DNA of 64,000 nucleotides, taken from the NCBI RefSeq assembly GCF_014850955.1, contig NZ_JACXSS010000001.1, forward strand, positions 2,418,001 to 2,482,000. The letters are read 5' to 3'. Shown here piece by piece: positions 61,405-64,000 of this stretch. A program made the position numbers and the translations under genes. The stretch comes from Methylomonas albis. Lineage in GTDB: Bacteria; Pseudomonadota; Gammaproteobacteria; Methylococcales; Methylomonadaceae. The notes below the pieces were generated by a model. The model did no database searches and had not been told where the DNA came from. It saw only the letters and a list, made by a program, of their open reading frames with translations. The number at the start of each line of letters is the position of its first letter. The first letter of the stretch is position 1.

Positions 61405-64000
61405 ATGGATAAATTTAGCCATTTTTTTATCGACAGGCCGATTTTCGCGGCGGTATTGTCGATTGTCATCGTGTTGGTCGGCGGCTTGGCCCTGATCGGC
61501 TTGCCGATTGCCCAATACCCGGAAATTGCGCCACCTACCGTAATGGTCAGCACCAACTACCCCGGCGCCAACGCCAAGGTAGTTGCAGAAACCGTGGCAA
61601 CGCCGATTGAGCAGGAAGTCAATGGCGTGGAAGACATGCTGTACATGTCTTCGCAGTCCACCAACAGCGGTGCTATGGCATTGACCATCACCTTTAAACC
61701 CGGCACCAATCTGGATAAAGCCCAGGTTTTGGTGCAAAACCGGGTGGCGCTGGCCGAACCGAAACTGCCGGAAGAAGTGCGACGCCAAGGGATTAGCGTC
61801 AAAAAACGCAGCCCGGATTTGAGTCTGGTAGTCAATCTGATCTCACCCGACAAACGCTACGACAGCGTTTACATGAGCAACTACGCGCTGCTGCAAATTC
61901 GCGACACATTGGCAAGGCTGCCGGGCGTCGGCGATATATTGCTGTTCGGTGCCCGCGACTACAGCATGCGTTTGTGGCTGAATCCGGAAACCATCGCGGC
62001 CCGCAATCTAACCGCCGCCGAAGTGGTCAACGCGGTGCGCGAACAAAACGTGCAGGTGGCGGCCGGTGTGGTCGGCCAACAACCCTCGCCAAATAATGCC
62101 GAATATCAATACACCGTCAGCACACTAGGCCGCTTGATCGAACCCGAACAATTCGGCGACATCGTCATCAAGCAAGGCGATAACGGTCAGGTCACCCGCT
62201 TGAAAGACGTAGCTCGTATCGAGCTCGGCGCCAAGGATTACAACTCCGGTTTATACCTGGACGGCGATCAAACTGTCGGTTTGGCGATCTTCCAATTGCC
62301 CGGTTCCAATGCCATCGACACCAAAAAAGCCGTGGTCGATGCCATGGAAAAACTGAAAACCCGCTTCCCGGAAGGCCTGGATTACGTACTGGTCTACGAC
62401 ACCGTAGTGTTCGTGCAACAATCCATAGACGCTGTGGTGAAAACCCTATTCGAAGCCTTGCTGCTCGTTGTATTAGTCGTGATCGTGTTCCTGCAAAACT
62501 GGCGGGCGGCGGTAATTCCGCTGCTGGCGGTGCCGGTTTCGCTGATCGGTACTTTTGCAGTGATGTCGGCTCTGGGGATTTCCTTAAACACGCTGTCGCT
62601 ATTCGGGTTGGTACTGGCGATCGGTATCGTGGTCGACGACGCCATCGTAGTGGTGGAAAATGTCGAGCGCCATCTCGCGGAAGGCATGCGTGCCCGCGAG
62701 GCCAGCCGCAAAGCGATGTCGGAGGTGGTTGGGCCGGTGGTCGCTACTGCGCTGGTGCTGGTGGCGGTATTCGTACCGACAGCGTTCATCACCGGCGTAT
62801 CCGGCGCGTTTTATAAGCAGTTTGCCTTGACGATTGCCGTCTCCACCGTAATTTCCGCGTTCAACTCACTAACGCTGAGTCCGGCTTTGTGCGCGCTGTT
62901 ACTGGATCGCGCTCATCATGACCGGGATGCCTTCACCAAGGTATTCGATAAATTGTTCGGCTGGTTTTTCGTACGCTTCAACCGTTTTTTTGATCGTTTC
63001 AGCGTGGGTTACTCGCGGTTGGTTGGCCGAATGATCCGCATGACCGCGGTAATCCTGGCGCTGTATGTCGGCTTAAACGGCCTGAATTTGCTGGCGTTCG
63101 AAAAAGTCCCCACCGGCTTTATTCCCAATCAAGATCAAGGCTATCTGGTGCTATACGCACAATTGCCGGATGCCGCTTCGTTGGCCAGAACCCAGGATGT
63201 GGTACAGCAGGCCACTAAAATCGTACTGGAAACGCCGGGCGTCAAACACATTAATGCCTACGCCGGCTGGTCGGTTTTGAGCGGTGCCAATCAATCCAAT
63301 GTGGCGACGATGTTCGCCCGCCTGGACGGGTTTGACCAGCGCGCCGGCCACCCGGAATTACATGCCGATCAGGTGATTAAAAACCTGGGCCAACGCCTAG
63401 CCAGCATCCCCAACGCCCGCATCGCTGTATTTCCGCCACCGCCGATACGCGGCATGAGCTCGGTCGGCGGCTTTAAACTGCAAATCGAAGACCGAAACAA
63501 TGCCGGCGTCGATCAGCTACAAAAAGTCACCGGTGAAATGCTGGGTAAAGGCAATCAACAGCCTGGTTTAGTAGGCTTGTTTACCACCTTTGCTTCCGGC
63601 GTACCGCAATTGTTCGTCGATGTAGACCGCACCCGGGTCAAATCGATGGACGTACCGCTGAAGGATGTCTTCGATACCTTGCAGATTTATCTCGGCTCTT
63701 TGTATGTCAACGATTTCAACGCCTTTGGCCGTACTTACCAAGTGGTGGCGCAATCGGATGCCGCGTTTCGGATGTTGCCCGGCGACATCGCCGAACTGAA
63801 AACCAAGAACCGCCAGGGCGGCATGGTGCCGTTGGGTGCTATCAGCGAGGTTAAGGAAATCTCCGGTCCGGACAAAATCACCCGCTACAACATGTATCCT
63901 ACCGCCGAAATCAACGGCAGCACCCTGCCCGGCATCAGTTCGGGCCAGGCTATCGATACCATGAGCAAGCTGCTGTCCGCCGAATTGCCGCCGGGTTTTG
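61405..64000 (+). CDS. RND efflux pump, inner-membrane transporter (3' end beyond window)
   Basis: At least 865 residues of the hydrophobe/amphiphile efflux (HAE1) RND family, which export drugs, dyes or detergents using proton flow. Start MDKFSHFFIDRPIFAAVLSI (first membrane helix) at 61405, then the porter domain, and the proton-relay pair in TM4 (VDDAIVVVEN). The final part, including the last membrane helices, is cut off. The outer-membrane factor is not in the window. Usual length is near 1050 residues. Confidence 0.95.
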   Translation, partial: MDKFSHFFIDRPIFAAVLSIVIVLVGGLALIGLPIAQYPEIAPPTVMVSTNYPGANAKVVAETVATPIEQEVNGVEDMLYMSSQSTNSGAMALTITFKPGTNLDKAQVLVQNRVALAEPKLPEEVRRQGISVKKRSPDLSLVVNLISPDKRYDSVYMSNYALLQIRDTLARLPGVGDILLFGARDYSMRLWLNPETIAARNLTAAEVVNAVREQNVQVAAGVVGQQPSPNNAEYQYTVSTLGRLIEPEQFGDIVIKQGDNGQVTRLKDVARIELGAKDYNSGLYLDGDQTVGLAIFQLPGSNAIDTKKAVVDAMEKLKTRFPEGLDYVLVYDTVVFVQQSIDAVVKTLFEALLLVVLVVIVFLQNWRAAVIPLLAVPVSLIGTFAVMSALGISLNTLSLFGLVLAIGIVVDDAIVVVENVERHLAEGMRAREASRKAMSEVVGPVVATALVLVAVFVPTAFITGVSGAFYKQFALTIAVSTVISAFNSLTLSPALCALLLDRAHHDRDAFTKVFDKLFGWFFVRFNRFFDRFSVGYSRLVGRMIRMTAVILALYVGLNGLNLLAFEKVPTGFIPNQDQGYLVLYAQLPDAASLARTQDVVQQATKIVLETPGVKHINAYAGWSVLSGANQSNVATMFARLDGFDQRAGHPELHADQVIKNLGQRLASIPNARIAVFPPPPIRGMSSVGGFKLQIEDRNNAGVDQLQKVTGEMLGKGNQQPGLVGLFTTFASGVPQLFVDVDRTRVKSMDVPLKDVFDTLQIYLGSLYVNDFNAFGRTYQVVAQSDAAFRMLPGDIAELKTKNRQGGMVPLGAISEVKEISGPDKITRYNMYPTAEINGSTLPGISSGQAIDTMSKLLSAELPPGF

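Overview
The window looks like the chromosome of a gammaproteobacterial methanotroph or methylotroph close to Methylomonas. The main reason is a nearly complete gene set for calcium/PQQ methanol dehydrogenase (mxaF-J-G-I-R-(P-like)-S-A-C-K-L on the minus strand, 44.7-54.8 kb, with an mxaD-like gene at 58.8-59.3 kb). Most housekeeping proteins are typical of gammaproteobacteria. This is inference from gene content and protein recognition; no search was run.

Layout. 1-7.6 kb: 5' part of gyrA, a dienelactone-hydrolase-like protein, a small tyrosine phosphatase, a chemoreceptor with a c-type haem motif in its sensor domain, an HDOD protein, and a two-component pair whose kinase has a LapD/MoxY-like periplasmic domain. 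7.7-21.6 kb: core metabolism on the minus strand: purL, dapA-bamC (dapA carries a one-base frameshift near its 5' end), a UPF0178 protein, a PAP2 phosphatase, a GT39 glycosyltransferase, recJ, and the amino-acid genes alaC-hom-thrC with a clear terminator after thrC. 22.0-26.8 kb: a compact divergent locus of a GNAT/C39-peptidase fusion, a DUF2817 metallopeptidase-like protein, a RimK-like ATP-grasp ligase and a PfkB kinase. I read it as a peptide-ligation, trimming and acetylation system of unknown substrate, and it is the best candidate for an uncharacterised system here.

26.8-33.4 kb is an accessory stretch: an AT-rich DUF2971 gene, a DUF4238 gene, possible mobile-element remnants, a 190-bp direct repeat, small membrane or exported proteins, and a LysR regulator divergent from a beta-carbonic anhydrase.

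33.7-44.7 kb is a nitrate uptake and assimilation operon: a sigma-54-type promoter, a leader with two hexaloop hairpins of the ANTAR-target type and a strong terminator, then nrtA, nrtB, a double-ATPase nrtCD, a porin, an FAD oxidoreductase, nasA, and an EAL-domain protein with a degenerate catalytic motif. It meets the mxa cluster tail to tail. The cluster reads away from a divergent LuxR-type response regulator resembling MxaB, which is strikingly similar to the regulator at 5.6-6.3 kb. The MoxY-like kinase and two related regulators therefore make a plausible methanol-dehydrogenase control circuit.

56-64 kb: a secreted nonahaem cytochrome with Big-like domains, mxaD, and a tetR gene divergent from an RND efflux adaptor and pump (pump cut by the window end). 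Palindromic repeats sit in several gaps of the mxa cluster and elsewhere. No rRNA, tRNA, CRISPR array or intact transposase was seen.
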